Below, piece by piece: positions 54,262 through 63,367 of a stretch of 64,000 nucleotides of DNA (position 1 is the first letter of the stretch; every line of letters starts with the position of its first letter). The stretch is from Flavobacterium sp. 102 (lineage in GTDB: Bacteria > Bacteroidota > Bacteroidia > Flavobacteriales > Flavobacteriaceae). Below the pieces are notes generated by a model. That model did no database searches. It was given only the letters and a program-made list of their open reading frames with translations, and was not told the DNA's origin. Where the stretch lies: contig NZ_RBKX01000001.1 of NCBI RefSeq assembly GCF_003634615.1, positions 2,232,001 through 2,296,000 on the forward strand. Reading direction: 5' to 3'. The position numbers and the translations under genes were made by a program.

Positions 54262-55542
54262 ATGAAAAAATTATTACTCTTTGCGTCATTTTTAATTACT
54301 CCCATTTTATTTTCCCAAGAAACTTATATCCATTGTGGCAAACTTATCGATACTCGAAACGGTAAGGTGTTAACGAATAAAACGATTGTCGTTTCAGGAA
54401 AAAGTATTAAAAGTATTGATGATGGTTTTTTGAATACAACAGATTCAACTATAAAAGTTATCGATTTGAAAAGTAAAACGGTAATGCCGGGATGGATTGA
54501 TATGCATGTGCATTTAGAAAGCGAAACCAGTCCAACGGCTTATTTGGAAGAATTCACTCTTAATGAGGCCGATGTAGCTTACAATGCTGAAGTGCTTGCT
54601 AAAATTACACTAATGGCTGGATTCACAACGGTTAGGGATTTAGGCGGAAGCGGTGTCAATGTGTCTTTGAGAAATGCAATCAGAAGCGGTAAAATAGTTG
54701 GGCCAAGAGTATTTACTGCCGAAAAATCTTTGGCTTCAACCGGTGGACATGCTGATCCAACCAGTGGCTACCGAAAAGATTTGATGGGCAATCCCGGTCC
54801 AAAAGAAGGTGTGGTGAATAGTGTTGAAGATGCCAAGCAAGCCGTTCGTCAACGTTATAAAAATGGTGCCGATTGGATTAAAATTACAGCTACAGGAGGT
54901 GTTTTAAGTATGGCCAAGAGCGGTTCGAATCCGCAATTTACTGAAGAAGAAATTGCTGCAATAGTCAGTACAGCCAAAGACTATAATATGAAAGTAGCGG
55001 CTCATGCCCATGGTGATGAAGGAATGCAACGTGCAGTAAGAGCCGGTGTAAAAACTATAGAGCATGGTACGGAAATGAGCGAAGTCACTATGGATTTAAT
55101 GATAAAAAACAACGCCTATTTAGTACCAACTATAACAGCAGGAAAAACAGTAGCTGAAAATGCTTTGAAAGCTGATTATTATCCGGCTATTATAGTTCCT
55201 AAAGCTTTAGCCATTGGACCAAAAATCCAAGCAACCTTTGGTAAGGCATATAAAAGAGGCGTGCCCATCGCTTTTGGTACCGATGCAGGTGTTTTTGAAC
55301 ACGGGCTAAATGCCAAAGAATTTATTTACATGGTTGAAGCCGGAATGCCAATAATGAAAGCCATTCAATCGGCAACGATTACCAATGCATTTTTATTGGA
55401 TATGGACAAGCAAATCGGTAGTATAGAACCGGGTTTTCTAGCCGATATTATTGCAACTGAACTTGACCCAACACAAGATGTCAATACGGTGTTGAAGGTG
55501 ATTTTTGTAATGAAAGAAGGTGTAATTTACAAAGGTAATTAG
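54262..55542 (+). CDS. Secreted metal-dependent amidohydrolase (imidazolonepropionase-like)
   Basis: 426 residues with signal peptide (MKKLLLFASFLITPILFSQ). TIM-barrel metal site HxH in WIDMHVHLE, then the carboxylated Lys region WIKITATGGVLS, His in KVAAHAHGDEG and KTIEHGTEMS, and the Asp of IAFGTDAGVFEHG. It matches the Xaa-Pro dipeptidase/Sgx9260-like amidohydrolases (carboxypeptidase-like). Periplasmic. Its stop lies 3 bp before a heptad hairpin at 55545. Confidence 0.87.
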   Translation: MKKLLLFASFLITPILFSQETYIHCGKLIDTRNGKVLTNKTIVVSGKSIKSIDDGFLNTTDSTIKVIDLKSKTVMPGWIDMHVHLESETSPTAYLEEFTLNEADVAYNAEVLAKITLMAGFTTVRDLGGSGVNVSLRNAIRSGKIVGPRVFTAEKSLASTGGHADPTSGYRKDLMGNPGPKEGVVNSVEDAKQAVRQRYKNGADWIKITATGGVLSMAKSGSNPQFTEEEIAAIVSTAKDYNMKVAAHAHGDEGMQRAVRAGVKTIEHGTEMSEVTMDLMIKNNAYLVPTITAGKTVAENALKADYYPAIIVPKALAIGPKIQATFGKAYKRGVPIAFGTDAGVFEHGLNAKEFIYMVEAGMPIMKAIQSATITNAFLLDMDKQIGSIEPGFLADIIATELDPTQDVNTVLKVIFVMKEGVIYKGN

Positions 55543-55544
55543 TC

Positions 55545-55636
55545 AAAAGGAAAAAGGGATAAGGGAAAAGCATGATTTGCTATTATAAAGTAATTTTGCG
55601 GTTTACTTTTCTTATCCCTTTTCCCTAATCCCTTTT
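55545..55636. repeat. Gene-less inverted GGGAAAA/GGGATAA pair (hairpin with ~35-nt loop)
   Basis: The left arm 55545-55570 and the right arm 55606-55636 are inverted copies of the GGGATAA family with a loop of 35 nt and no gene. Positions 55612-55636 are identical to 41647-41671, the right end of the four-helix-bundle cassette. Confidence 0.85.
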
Positions 55637-55660
55637 AACTGATAATTCATAACTTTTCAC

Positions 55661-55668
55661 TAAATTTG
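55661..55668 (+). promoter_or_regulatory. -7 promoter element of the small membrane protein gene
   Basis: TAAATTTG, full match, 26 bp before ATG 55695. The heptad array ends about 20 bp upstream. Confidence 0.55.
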
Positions 55669-55694
55669 CTCTCCTAAAAATAAACACCACAGAT

Positions 55695-55877
55695 ATGGCA
55701 ATGAATAAAAATACAGTCTTAGGCTGGGCCACTTTTATAATGATAATTATGGGATTGTTACTAATTGCTTTAGGCGCATTTCGTTATGATGATACAGCCG
55801 GTTGGGGATTTGGGGCTGTAGGTGTTGGTTTTTTAGCCAATGCTTGGGTATTCAGTTCACTCAAAGGAAGAGTATAA
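55695..55877 (+). CDS. Small two-helix membrane protein
   Basis: 60 residues; a second ATG at 55701 is also possible. Two transmembrane helices (about 9-28 and 36-54) with a tight aromatic/Gly loop (FRYDDTAGWGFGAVGVGF). I believe it belongs to a conserved short membrane-protein family of Flavobacteria (CAL67264-like), function unknown, recalled from memory. It precedes ettA and may share its transcript. Confidence 0.7.
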   Translation: MAMNKNTVLGWATFIMIIMGLLLIALGAFRYDDTAGWGFGAVGVGFLANAWVFSSLKGRV

Positions 55878-55916
55878 ATCTAATAATCCAAAAATCTAAT
55901 ATTCTAACAATCTAAT
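55877..55916. repeat. AATCTAAT octad array, 5 units
   Basis: AATCTAAT, AATCCAAA, AATCTAAT, ATTCTAAC, AATCTAAT in exact 8-bp register. It begins at the last base of the preceding stop codon and ends 10 bp before the ettA start. Confidence 0.88.
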
Positions 55917-55926
55917 TAATAAAAAT

Positions 55927-57621
55927 ATGTCAGATGATAAGAAAGTGATTTTCTCAATGCAACGTTTGAGTAAATCATATCAAGGAAGTGATAAACAAGT
56001 ATTAAAAAACATCTATTTGAGTTTTTTCTATGGTGCCAAAATCGGTATTCTAGGTCTTAATGGTTCGGGAAAATCTTCGTTGTTAAAAATCATTGCCGGA
56101 GTAGATAAAAACTACCAAGGGGATGTTGTCTTTCAACCGGGTTATACCGTAGGTTATTTAGAGCAAGAACCACAATTAGACGATACCAAAACCGTTATCG
56201 AAGTCGTTCGCGAAGGCGTAGCTGAAACGATGGCAATCTTAGACGAATTCAACAAAATCAACGATATGTTTGGTTTGCCGGAAGTGTATGAAGATGCCGA
56301 TAAGATGCAAAAACTGATGGACAGACAAGCGGATCTTCAGGACAAAATTGACGCTGCCGGTGCTTGGGAAATCGACAACAAATTAGAAGTTGCTATGGAT
56401 GCGTTACGCACTCCTGAAAGTGATACACCAATCAAACATTTATCAGGCGGGGAGAAACGCCGTGTGGCTTTATGTCGTTTATTATTGCAACAACCTGACG
56501 TGTTATTATTAGATGAGCCAACCAACCACTTGGATGCAGAAAGCGTTCTTTGGTTAGAGCAACATTTAGCACAATATGCCGGAACTGTAATCGCAGTAAC
56601 GCACGACAGGTATTTCTTAGATAATGTAGCCGGCTGGATTTTGGAACTGGATAGAGGTGAAGGTATTCCTTGGAAAGGAAACTATTCTTCTTGGTTAGAT
56701 CAAAAATCTAAACGTATGGAACAAGAAGAAAAAGTAGCTTCCAAACGCAGAAAAACACTTGAGCGTGAGTTGGATTGGGTTCGTCAAGGTGCTAAAGGTC
56801 GTCAGACCAAACAAAAAGCGCGTTTGCAGAACTATGACAAACTTTTAAACGAAGACCAAAAAGAACTCGACGAGAAATTAGAAATCTACATTCCAAATGG
56901 TCCGAGGTTAGGAACCAACGTGATTGAAGCGAAAGGTGTAGCCAAAGCTTTTGGAGACAAATTATTATACGATAATTTGAACTTTACTTTGCCACAAGCC
57001 GGAATTGTTGGAATTATTGGGCCAAATGGTGCCGGTAAATCAACTATCTTCCGTATGATTATGGGCGAAGAAAAAGTGGATTCAGGAGAGTTTTTAGTCG
57101 GCGATACCGTTAAGATAGCTTACGTTGATCAAGCGCATTCGAATATTGATGTGAATAAATCAATTTGGGAAAACTTCTGTGACGGACAAGAATTAATCAT
57201 GATGGGCGGAAGACAAGTAAATTCGAGAGCTTATTTATCTCGTTTCAACTTTGGCGGAAGCGATCAAAATAAGAAAGTAGCCGCCTTATCAGGTGGTGAA
57301 CGTAACCGTTTGCATTTGGCCATGACCTTAAAAGAAGAGGGAAACGTGTTGCTATTAGATGAGCCAACGAATGATTTGGACATCAATACGCTTCGGGCGC
57401 TGGAAGAAGGTTTGGAGAATTTTGCCGGTTGCGCTGTAGTAATCAGTCACGACAGATGGTTCTTGGACAGAATTTGTACACACATCTTAGCTTTTGAAGG
57501 AGATTCAGAAGTATATTATTTTGAAGGTGGTTTCTCAGAATATGAAGAGAACAAAAAGAAGCGTTTAGGTACTGATGTTACACCAAAACGAATCAAATAT
57601 AGAAAGTTGATTAGAAATTAA
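55927..57621 (+). CDS. ettA: Energy-dependent translational throttle protein EttA (ABC-F)
   Basis: 564 residues, two ABC domains, no membrane segments. Walker A GLNGSGKSS and GPNGAGKST, signatures LSGGEKRRVALCRLL and LSGGERNRLHLAMTL, Walker [12 protein letters not shown] and [11 protein letters not shown]. The full-length linker (KRRKTLERELDWVRQGAKGRQTKQKARL) with the basic WVRQGAKGRQTKQKAR is typical for EttA. Both catalytic sites are intact. It binds the ribosomal E site and gates the first peptide bond by ATP/ADP level. A second ABC-F (7149) with a broken second site is nearby. Confidence 0.93.
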   Translation: MSDDKKVIFSMQRLSKSYQGSDKQVLKNIYLSFFYGAKIGILGLNGSGKSSLLKIIAGVDKNYQGDVVFQPGYTVGYLEQEPQLDDTKTVIEVVREGVAETMAILDEFNKINDMFGLPEVYEDADKMQKLMDRQADLQDKIDAAGAWEIDNKLEVAMDALRTPESDTPIKHLSGGEKRRVALCRLLLQQPDVLLLDEPTNHLDAESVLWLEQHLAQYAGTVIAVTHDRYFLDNVAGWILELDRGEGIPWKGNYSSWLDQKSKRMEQEEKVASKRRKTLERELDWVRQGAKGRQTKQKARLQNYDKLLNEDQKELDEKLEIYIPNGPRLGTNVIEAKGVAKAFGDKLLYDNLNFTLPQAGIVGIIGPNGAGKSTIFRMIMGEEKVDSGEFLVGDTVKIAYVDQAHSNIDVNKSIWENFCDGQELIMMGGRQVNSRAYLSRFNFGGSDQNKKVAALSGGERNRLHLAMTLKEEGNVLLLDEPTNDLDINTLRALEEGLENFAGCAVVISHDRWFLDRICTHILAFEGDSEVYYFEGGFSEYEENKKKRLGTDVTPKRIKYRKLIRN

Positions 57622-57633
57622 CGATAAACCTAG

Positions 57634-57660
57634 AAAATCCTGAGCAATCAGGATTTTTTT
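57634..57660 (+). terminator. Intrinsic terminator of ettA
   Basis: AAATCCTGA-GCA-ATCAGGATTT followed by a T run. Confidence 0.88.
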
Positions 57661-57673
57661 TTGAAAAAAACTT

Positions 57674-57681
57674 TATATTTG
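57674..57681 (+). promoter_or_regulatory. -7 promoter element of the hybrid kinase gene
   Basis: TATATTTG, full match, 19 bp before ATG 57700. It rules out the upstream TTG start at 57661. Confidence 0.6.
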
Positions 57682-57699
57682 ACTCTTCTAACTAACCCA

Positions 57700-59910
57700 A
57701 TGAATAAGATTAAACTCAATAGTTTACTTTTATTTTTACTTCTTACTTTAACCAACGTTTATTCGCATGATAATAATGCGGAGAAAGAAGTAATAAAAAA
57801 ACACCTCAATCAAGCGGTTGTTGATTTTAGTGATGCGAATTATGACAAAGCACTCGAATTTTCAAAACTAGCTTTGGTTAAGGCCTTTGCAATTAATGAT
57901 GATTTGTTAATTGCACAATCCTACAATACCATTGGTGCTATCTTTAATGAATGTTCAGAAACTGCGAAAGCTATTGAGTTCTACAATAAAGCTTTAGTGT
58001 ATGCCAAGAAACTGAACAACGATAAGCTCTTCAATTGGATTTACGGTAATTTAGGAAGTGTGTATTACTTCAGTAATATTGATGTTAACAAAGGTATTAA
58101 TTACTACAAAAAATCACTTTATTATGCTGTTAAAATTAAAGATACAGATCAAATTGAGTACACCAAACTAAATTTAGCCAGCGCTTATTTTGCTATTAAA
58201 AAATATGATTTAGGAAATGAGCAAATTAATAGCATTAAGGCACAAATTCTTAGTAAAGACAATGAAGAAGCCAAAATGTCATTGCATTTGCTACTAGGGA
58301 TTTATGCCAGTAATAACAATGAAAAGGAAAGAGGAGAACAACATTTTTTTACAGCGAAATCCATAGCAGAAAAAAATAAATTCGACGCTTTTTTGATTAA
58401 TATTTACGAAAATCTGGTTCGCCACTATAAACTTTATAAAGACGATGCCAATGTTCAGTTGTATCAAACGAAACTAAATTCACTCAATAATATAGTCTAT
58501 TCCAAAGATAAATTGGACAACCTGAAAAAGGCTGCTGCTCAAATTGAATTACAGGAATACAAGATTCATCTTGGGAAAATTGAAAAAGAAAATGAGCAAC
58601 AACAGAAAACGCTGAAAGACTCTAAGCTTATCGTTATTCTTTTTATTGTAATTCTTATCATTTTATTATTGCTGTTATTGACTTTGTATAAAAATATTAA
58701 GCTTAGAGAGCAAGCCAATTTAGAATTAACTCAAGCCAATGAAGCTTTAAAATCTGCCAAAGAAAAAGCCGAAGAAGCTTCCCAACTCAAATCACAATTT
58801 GTATCAACAATTACTCATGAATTGAGAACACCGTTGTATGGCGTCATTGGTATTACCAATATTATTACCGACGAACATAAGGAATTGGCCAATAGTCCAC
58901 ATCTTAAATCGCTAAAATTTTCTGCCAAATATTTATTATCGTTGGTGAATGACATTCTTCAAATTAATAAAATTGAAGAGAAAAGAGTGGTTTTAGAAAG
59001 TTTGATTTTCAATCTCACAGATGAAATTACAACCATTAAAAATTCAGTGGAATATATAGCGGATAAAAATAATAATAAGTTAAGCGTTGAAATTGACACC
59101 GCTATTCCTGAGTTTTTAATTGGTGATAAACTTCGACTTTCTCAAATCATCATGAATCTGCTAAGCAACGCTTTGAAATTTACTAAAAACGGAGAAGTTA
59201 CACTTATTGCTGATTTAAAGGAAGTGGTTGATAAAAAGTATTTTATCGAATTCAAAGTTAAGGATACCGGAATCGGAATTGCCAAAGAACACCAAGACAA
59301 AATCTTTGATAAGTTTGTCCAAATAGAACGCAAAGAAGAAGATTACCAAGGCACCGGACTAGGATTGTCAATTGTTTCTCGATTGGTGCAACTTTTTGAT
59401 AGTGAAATTCATTTGGAAAGCGAGGAAAATGTTGGGACTACTTTTTTCTTTACCATTGGCTTAGTCTATGACGAAGAAAAATCAAGAGAGATTATCAACA
59501 ACATAGAAGTTGATTTGTCTGATACGCATTTGTATAATATTTTGGTTGTAGAAGACAATAAAATCAACCAGATGGTAACCAAAAAAATTATCCAAAATAG
59601 TAATATGAGTTGTACTATCGTGGATGATGGTTACGCGGCAATAGTGGCATTGGAACGAGAAAGATTCGATTTAATTTTGATGGATATCAATATGCCTTTG
59701 ATTAATGGCTTTGAAACGACTCGAAAAATCAGAGAAAAAGGGATTACTATACCGGTAATAGCTTTGACAGCTTTCGATAAACAAGAAGTTACCGAAGAAG
59801 CTATTTCAGCCGGAATGAATGATATTATGGTCAAACCATTTGAACCTTCAAAGTTGTTCCAGGTGATTTCCAATAACATTAAGAGTAGAGAAAAAGAAAG
59901 CGTTGATTAA
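57700..59910 (+). CDS. Hybrid sensor histidine kinase with TPR-like sensor
   Basis: 736 residues. Signal peptide; residues about 35-290 are TPR-type repeats (YDKALEFSKLALVKA, IAQSYNTIGAIFNE, KAIEFYNKALVYAKKL). A membrane helix at about 318-340 (IVILFIVILIILLLLLLTLYK) and a coiled coil lead to HisKA (FVSTITHELRTPLYGVIGI, phospho-His about 373), HATPase (NLLSNALKFTKNGEV, GTGLGLSIVSRLV) and a C-terminal receiver (ILVVEDNKINQMV, MDINMPLINGFETT, phospho-Asp in LILMDIN). A periplasmic sensor of unknown ligand. It ends overlapping the convergent helicase gene by 4 bp. Confidence 0.88.
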   Translation: MNKIKLNSLLLFLLLTLTNVYSHDNNAEKEVIKKHLNQAVVDFSDANYDKALEFSKLALVKAFAINDDLLIAQSYNTIGAIFNECSETAKAIEFYNKALVYAKKLNNDKLFNWIYGNLGSVYYFSNIDVNKGINYYKKSLYYAVKIKDTDQIEYTKLNLASAYFAIKKYDLGNEQINSIKAQILSKDNEEAKMSLHLLLGIYASNNNEKERGEQHFFTAKSIAEKNKFDAFLINIYENLVRHYKLYKDDANVQLYQTKLNSLNNIVYSKDKLDNLKKAAAQIELQEYKIHLGKIEKENEQQQKTLKDSKLIVILFIVILIILLLLLLTLYKNIKLREQANLELTQANEALKSAKEKAEEASQLKSQFVSTITHELRTPLYGVIGITNIITDEHKELANSPHLKSLKFSAKYLLSLVNDILQINKIEEKRVVLESLIFNLTDEITTIKNSVEYIADKNNNKLSVEIDTAIPEFLIGDKLRLSQIIMNLLSNALKFTKNGEVTLIADLKEVVDKKYFIEFKVKDTGIGIAKEHQDKIFDKFVQIERKEEDYQGTGLGLSIVSRLVQLFDSEIHLESEENVGTTFFFTIGLVYDEEKSREIINNIEVDLSDTHLYNILVVEDNKINQMVTKKIIQNSNMSCTIVDDGYAAIVALERERFDLILMDINMPLINGFETTRKIREKGITIPVIALTAFDKQEVTEEAISAGMNDIMVKPFEPSKLFQVISNNIKSREKESVD

Positions 59911-61163
59911 TACCAACGCTTTTTATTTTTCTTAGAAGCTTCCGATTTTCTGGAATTATTATTGGTTCCTTCGGGTTTCTTTTTATTTCGTAAATCAGGT
60001 TTCGCATCCGGATTTGGTTCTTCATCTTTCCATGGAAACGGATGGTCTTTTATGGTTTTAACATTGACTTTAATCAATTTCAAAATATCTTTCCAATACG
60101 GTTCTTCGTCTTTTCCGCAGAATGAGATTGAGATTCCGCCATTTCCGGCACGACCGGTTCTACCAATTCGGTGAACGTAAGTTTCCGGAATGTTTGGCAA
60201 ATCAAAGTTGATTACATACGGTAAACTTTCAATATCAATACCACGAGCCGCAATATCAGTAGCGACCAAAACGGTAATTTCTTTGTTTTTAAAATTGTCC
60301 AAAACCCTTTGACGAGCGGTTTGCGATTTGTCTCCGTGTATTGCCTCAGCATTTACGCCGTGCTTCTTTAAAGCCTTAACCACATTGTCAGCGCCGTGTT
60401 TGGTACGAACAAAAACCAGCACATTGCTCAAATTTTCATTGCGTATCAAATGGTAAAGTAAACCACGTTTGTCTGATTTGTCAACATAATAAATCTGCTG
60501 CTCAATAATTTCCGCCGTAGAAGAAACAGGAGTCACCGAAACATATTCGGGTTTGTTTAAAAAAGTATCCGCCAATTCACGAATCGCCATGGGCATCGTT
60601 GCCGAAAACAATAAAGTTTGTCTGTTGGTTGGAACTAATTTCACAATCTTTCTAACATCATTGATAAAGCCCATGTCCAACATTAAATCGGATTCATCTA
60701 AAACCAAATAATGCAAATGATCAAAATCAATAAAACCTTGTTTGTGTAAGTCCAATAATCTTCCCGGAGTAGCAATTAAAATATCAACGCCTTTTTTCAA
60801 TTGGTCCACTTGCGGTACTTGAGAAACACCACCAAAAATGGTTAGTTGTCTCAAATTGGTGTATTTTCCATAAGTATCAAAACTTTCGCCGATTTGTACG
60901 GCTAATTCACGTGTTGGCGTCACAACCAGGCAACGAATTTGTTTTGTTTTTTTGGACGAACCTACCATTCTGTGTAGGTTGTGTATAATTGGAATCGCAA
61001 AAGCAGCTGTTTTCCCTGTGCCGGTTTGGGCACAACCTACCAAATCTTTTCCCGCTAAAATAAAAGGAATTGCTTTTTCTTGAATAGGCGTAGGGCTTGT
61101 ATATCCTTCTTCAAAGACTGCTCTTTGGATACTATTGGATAATGATAAATCTTCGAATAACAT
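59907..61163 (-). CDS. DEAD-box RNA helicase, RhlE-like
   Basis: 418 residues, cytosolic. Motif Q FEDLSLSNSIQRAVFEEGYTSPTPIQ, motif I AQTGTGKT, motif Ia TPTRELAVQI, motif II reads DESD instead of DEAD (VLDESDLMLDMGF), motif III SAT in LLFSATMP, motif V VLVATDIAARGIDI and motif VI YVHRIGRTGRAG. The tail (370-418) is Lys/Asn/Pro-rich, as in RhlE. It remodels ribosomal or mRNA duplexes. TATCTTTG on the minus strand at 61196-61203 is the likely -7 box. Confidence 0.9.
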   Translation of the reverse strand: MLFEDLSLSNSIQRAVFEEGYTSPTPIQEKAIPFILAGKDLVGCAQTGTGKTAAFAIPIIHNLHRMVGSSKKTKQIRCLVVTPTRELAVQIGESFDTYGKYTNLRQLTIFGGVSQVPQVDQLKKGVDILIATPGRLLDLHKQGFIDFDHLHYLVLDESDLMLDMGFINDVRKIVKLVPTNRQTLLFSATMPMAIRELADTFLNKPEYVSVTPVSSTAEIIEQQIYYVDKSDKRGLLYHLIRNENLSNVLVFVRTKHGADNVVKALKKHGVNAEAIHGDKSQTARQRVLDNFKNKEITVLVATDIAARGIDIESLPYVINFDLPNIPETYVHRIGRTGRAGNGGISISFCGKDEEPYWKDILKLIKVNVKTIKDHPFPWKDEEPNPDAKPDLRNKKKPEGTNNNSRKSEASKKNKKRWY

Positions 61164-61195
61164 AAATTAGGATTACGATTAAGTGTAAACCGCCG

Positions 61196-61203
61196 CAAAG
61201 ATA
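61196..61203 (-). promoter_or_regulatory. -7 promoter element of the RhlE-like gene
   Basis: TATCTTTG on the minus strand, a full match, about 33 bp before the start codon. Confidence 0.55.
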
Positions 61204-61213
61204 GCATTTTATA

Positions 61214-61288
61214 AGTTATGAGTTATGAGTTATGAGTTAGGAGTTGTTTTCTGAATTCATAACTCATAATTTATAATTCATTAACTCA
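61214..61288. repeat. AGTTATG heptads with inverted AATTCAT partner (hairpin)
   Basis: AGTTATG three times, AGTTAGG, AGTTG (61214-61246), a short loop, then AATTCAT, AACTCAT, AATTTAT, AATTCAT, TAACTCA (61254-61288). The two halves are inverted. The hutG stop codon lies in the last unit. Confidence 0.82.
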
Positions 61289-62323
61289 AATAAGTTCTTT
61301 TCTCGACTTAATAAAATCAGTTACCAAATAACCAATCAATTTCCCGATAAGATGGTTGTTTTTTTCTTCGCCCAAATCTGGTGCACCTTCGCAAATATGG
61401 ATATAACTCGCATTTTTGTTTTTTCCAAAGAAAGAAACAAATTGGCGTAATTCTTCAATCGAAAAACCGCTCATGGTCATAGCGCTACTGGCAATATTGG
61501 GTAAAGAGTCTAAATCAATTTCAATGCCGTAAGCATCGTTTTTGATGAAATCATACGCCGTGTTTAACTCTTGTTGGAAGTTTTTTAGTTGGCGTACTTT
61601 GATCTCGTCATAAGTATTGTAGTTCACGCGGTCTTCCATTTTTTTTAAAATATCAATCACGTTTTTTGAAGTGTAATTTTCGTGCAAACCAAAGATGAAG
61701 TATTTCTTCAAAAAGCCTTCTTCATACGCATAAGAAAAGCCGTTGCCGCTGTGTCTTCCTTCTAAAATTCTGAAATCGGAATGGGCATCAAAATTGATAG
61801 CATTGATGGGTTTGCCCAATCCTAATGCAGTTCCTTTAATATTTCCGTAAGCATTGTTGTGTCCGCCACCAATGATAATTGGCGTTTTACCACATTTGAT
61901 AATGGTAGTTACAAGATGCACCACTTCTTTATCAATTCTTTCAACGAGTGTACTTAGTAATTTTCTATCGGCGGTTATATGAAAGTCAAGATCTTTAGCT
62001 TCTTCCATTTCTGCTGATGCATCTAGTTTGCCCAATACTACAATTTGGCTTCCTTTGCAAAAACGATTGTGCTGAATGTTAGCAATACTGCTAATCGCGC
62101 TTTGCCAAGCCGAAGCCGCTCCGGGACGACCAAAATTGGCACGAACGCCAACATCTTCGGGAATTCCCAACAAAACGTATTTGGCTTCGCATCTTTTTAA
62201 AAAGTCGACATAATTCTCACCTTTTGGAATAGTCAGCATTTTTTCGCCAAATTTTACTTCGCCACTTCTGTGGTTGGTAACCTTAGCCAAATCGGTAATT
62301 GTGAAAGGAATCAATCTTTCCAT
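61286..62323 (-). CDS. hutG: Formimidoylglutamase-type ureohydrolase (arginase family)
   Basis: 345 residues. Arginase-fold metal ligands: His in GGGHNNAYGN (about 155), DAHSD (NFDAHSDFR, about 182) and the two Asp of EIDLDSLPN (about 270). Size and the LERLIPFTITDLAKVTNHRSGEVKFGEK start fit the HutG group of Bacteroidota. It hydrolyses N-formimidoyl-L-glutamate to glutamate and formamide in histidine degradation, and hutI lies 1 kb away on the same strand, which supports this over arginase or agmatinase. Confidence 0.83.
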   Translation of the reverse strand: MERLIPFTITDLAKVTNHRSGEVKFGEKMLTIPKGENYVDFLKRCEAKYVLLGIPEDVGVRANFGRPGAASAWQSAISSIANIQHNRFCKGSQIVVLGKLDASAEMEEAKDLDFHITADRKLLSTLVERIDKEVVHLVTTIIKCGKTPIIIGGGHNNAYGNIKGTALGLGKPINAINFDAHSDFRILEGRHSGNGFSYAYEEGFLKKYFIFGLHENYTSKNVIDILKKMEDRVNYNTYDEIKVRQLKNFQQELNTAYDFIKNDAYGIEIDLDSLPNIASSAMTMSGFSIEELRQFVSFFGKNKNASYIHICEGAPDLGEEKNNHLIGKLIGYLVTDFIKSRKELI

Positions 62324-62401
62324 TTGAAGAATATTTGCTCAAAAATATAATTTAATTGCTTATTTAACGTTACTATAATAATTATTATTACTTTATATTA
62401 T

Positions 62402-62409
62402 TACTTTTG
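62402..62409 (+). promoter_or_regulatory. -7 promoter element of the coiled-coil protein gene
   Basis: TACTTTTG, full match, 22 bp before ATG 62431. It makes the upstream TTG/ATG frame extension unlikely. Confidence 0.6.
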
Positions 62410-62430
62410 TTAAAATTAAAACTACAATTT

Positions 62431-63315
62431 ATGGAAAATCAAAACGGTAATTCAAAACTTAAGGCAATCGTAGCAATCTTAGCTATATTATTAGTGGGCA
62501 GTTTGGTTTATATTTTCAAATTGACTTCAGATGCGAAGGCATTGGAAACAACAGTCGTTGAAACAAAATCTGAAAAAGAAGATGTTTTAAAAGATTTGGC
62601 TGAACTAAAAGCTACTTATGATACTGCTATAGCTGAAAACACTTCTATGTCTGATGAATTAATTGCTGAAAGAGATAAAGTGGTTAAACTAATGACCGAA
62701 TTAAAATCTGCCAAAGGTGATAATGCTTCTTTGAGAAAGTACAGAGACCAATTCAAACAAATGGAGCAAAAGATGAAGAATCTGATGCAAGAAGTAGAAG
62801 TTTTGAAAGCTCAAAACCAAGAATTGACAACTGATTTAGACAGTACGAAAGTTATTTTGGAAGATTCTAAAAAATACAATCAAGTATTGGTAGGACAAAA
62901 TGAAGAATTAGCAAAAACGGTTGAAAAAGGTTCAAAATTGACTGTTACTAATTTGAAAACAGCGGCTTACAAACAAAGAAGTTCAGGAAAACAAATTGAA
63001 ACAGATAAAGCCAGCAGAGCTGACTTGTTGCAAGTTGCCTTTACCATCGCTGAGAACAAAATTGCTAAATCAGGAGATAAAGTTTACTATGTTCAGGTGA
63101 TTGATGCTAAAAACAATGTTTTAGGAGATAAAGCAACGATTTCGTTTGGTGAAGTTTCTTTGACATACAGTTTCACAACTACTGTGAAATACGAAAACAA
63201 AACGGTAGATGTAAAAGAGCAATTACCGGGTAAAGATTTTGCTAAAGGGACTTACTTTGTAAATGTATTTGACAAAGGTGAATTGGTTTCAAAAAGCAGT
63301 TTCTCTTTAAGATAA
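62431..63315 (+). CDS. Membrane-anchored coiled-coil protein
   Basis: 294 residues from ATG 62431. One N-terminal transmembrane helix (about 11-33, AIVAILAILLVGSLVYIFKL), a long Leu/Glu/Lys coiled coil (about 40-165), and a C-terminal beta-rich domain (about 175-294, TVTNLKTAAYKQRSSGKQIETDKASRADLLQVAFTI). No recognised catalytic or binding motif. The layout fits a periplasmic scaffold or gliding/cell-wall protein but no role can be claimed. Located between hutG and hutI but on the opposite strand. Confidence 0.75.
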   Translation: MENQNGNSKLKAIVAILAILLVGSLVYIFKLTSDAKALETTVVETKSEKEDVLKDLAELKATYDTAIAENTSMSDELIAERDKVVKLMTELKSAKGDNASLRKYRDQFKQMEQKMKNLMQEVEVLKAQNQELTTDLDSTKVILEDSKKYNQVLVGQNEELAKTVEKGSKLTVTNLKTAAYKQRSSGKQIETDKASRADLLQVAFTIAENKIAKSGDKVYYVQVIDAKNNVLGDKATISFGEVSLTYSFTTTVKYENKTVDVKEQLPGKDFAKGTYFVNVFDKGELVSKSSFSLR

Positions 63316-63338
63316 ACGATAATTAATTAATAGAAATG

Positions 63339-63367
63339 AAAGTCCTGAGTAATCGGGACTTTTTTTA
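63339..63367. terminator. Intrinsic terminator between convergent genes
   Basis: AAAGTCCTGA-GTAA-TCGGGACTTT with one G-T wobble, followed by a T run that overlaps the hutI stop codon. Confidence 0.85.
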
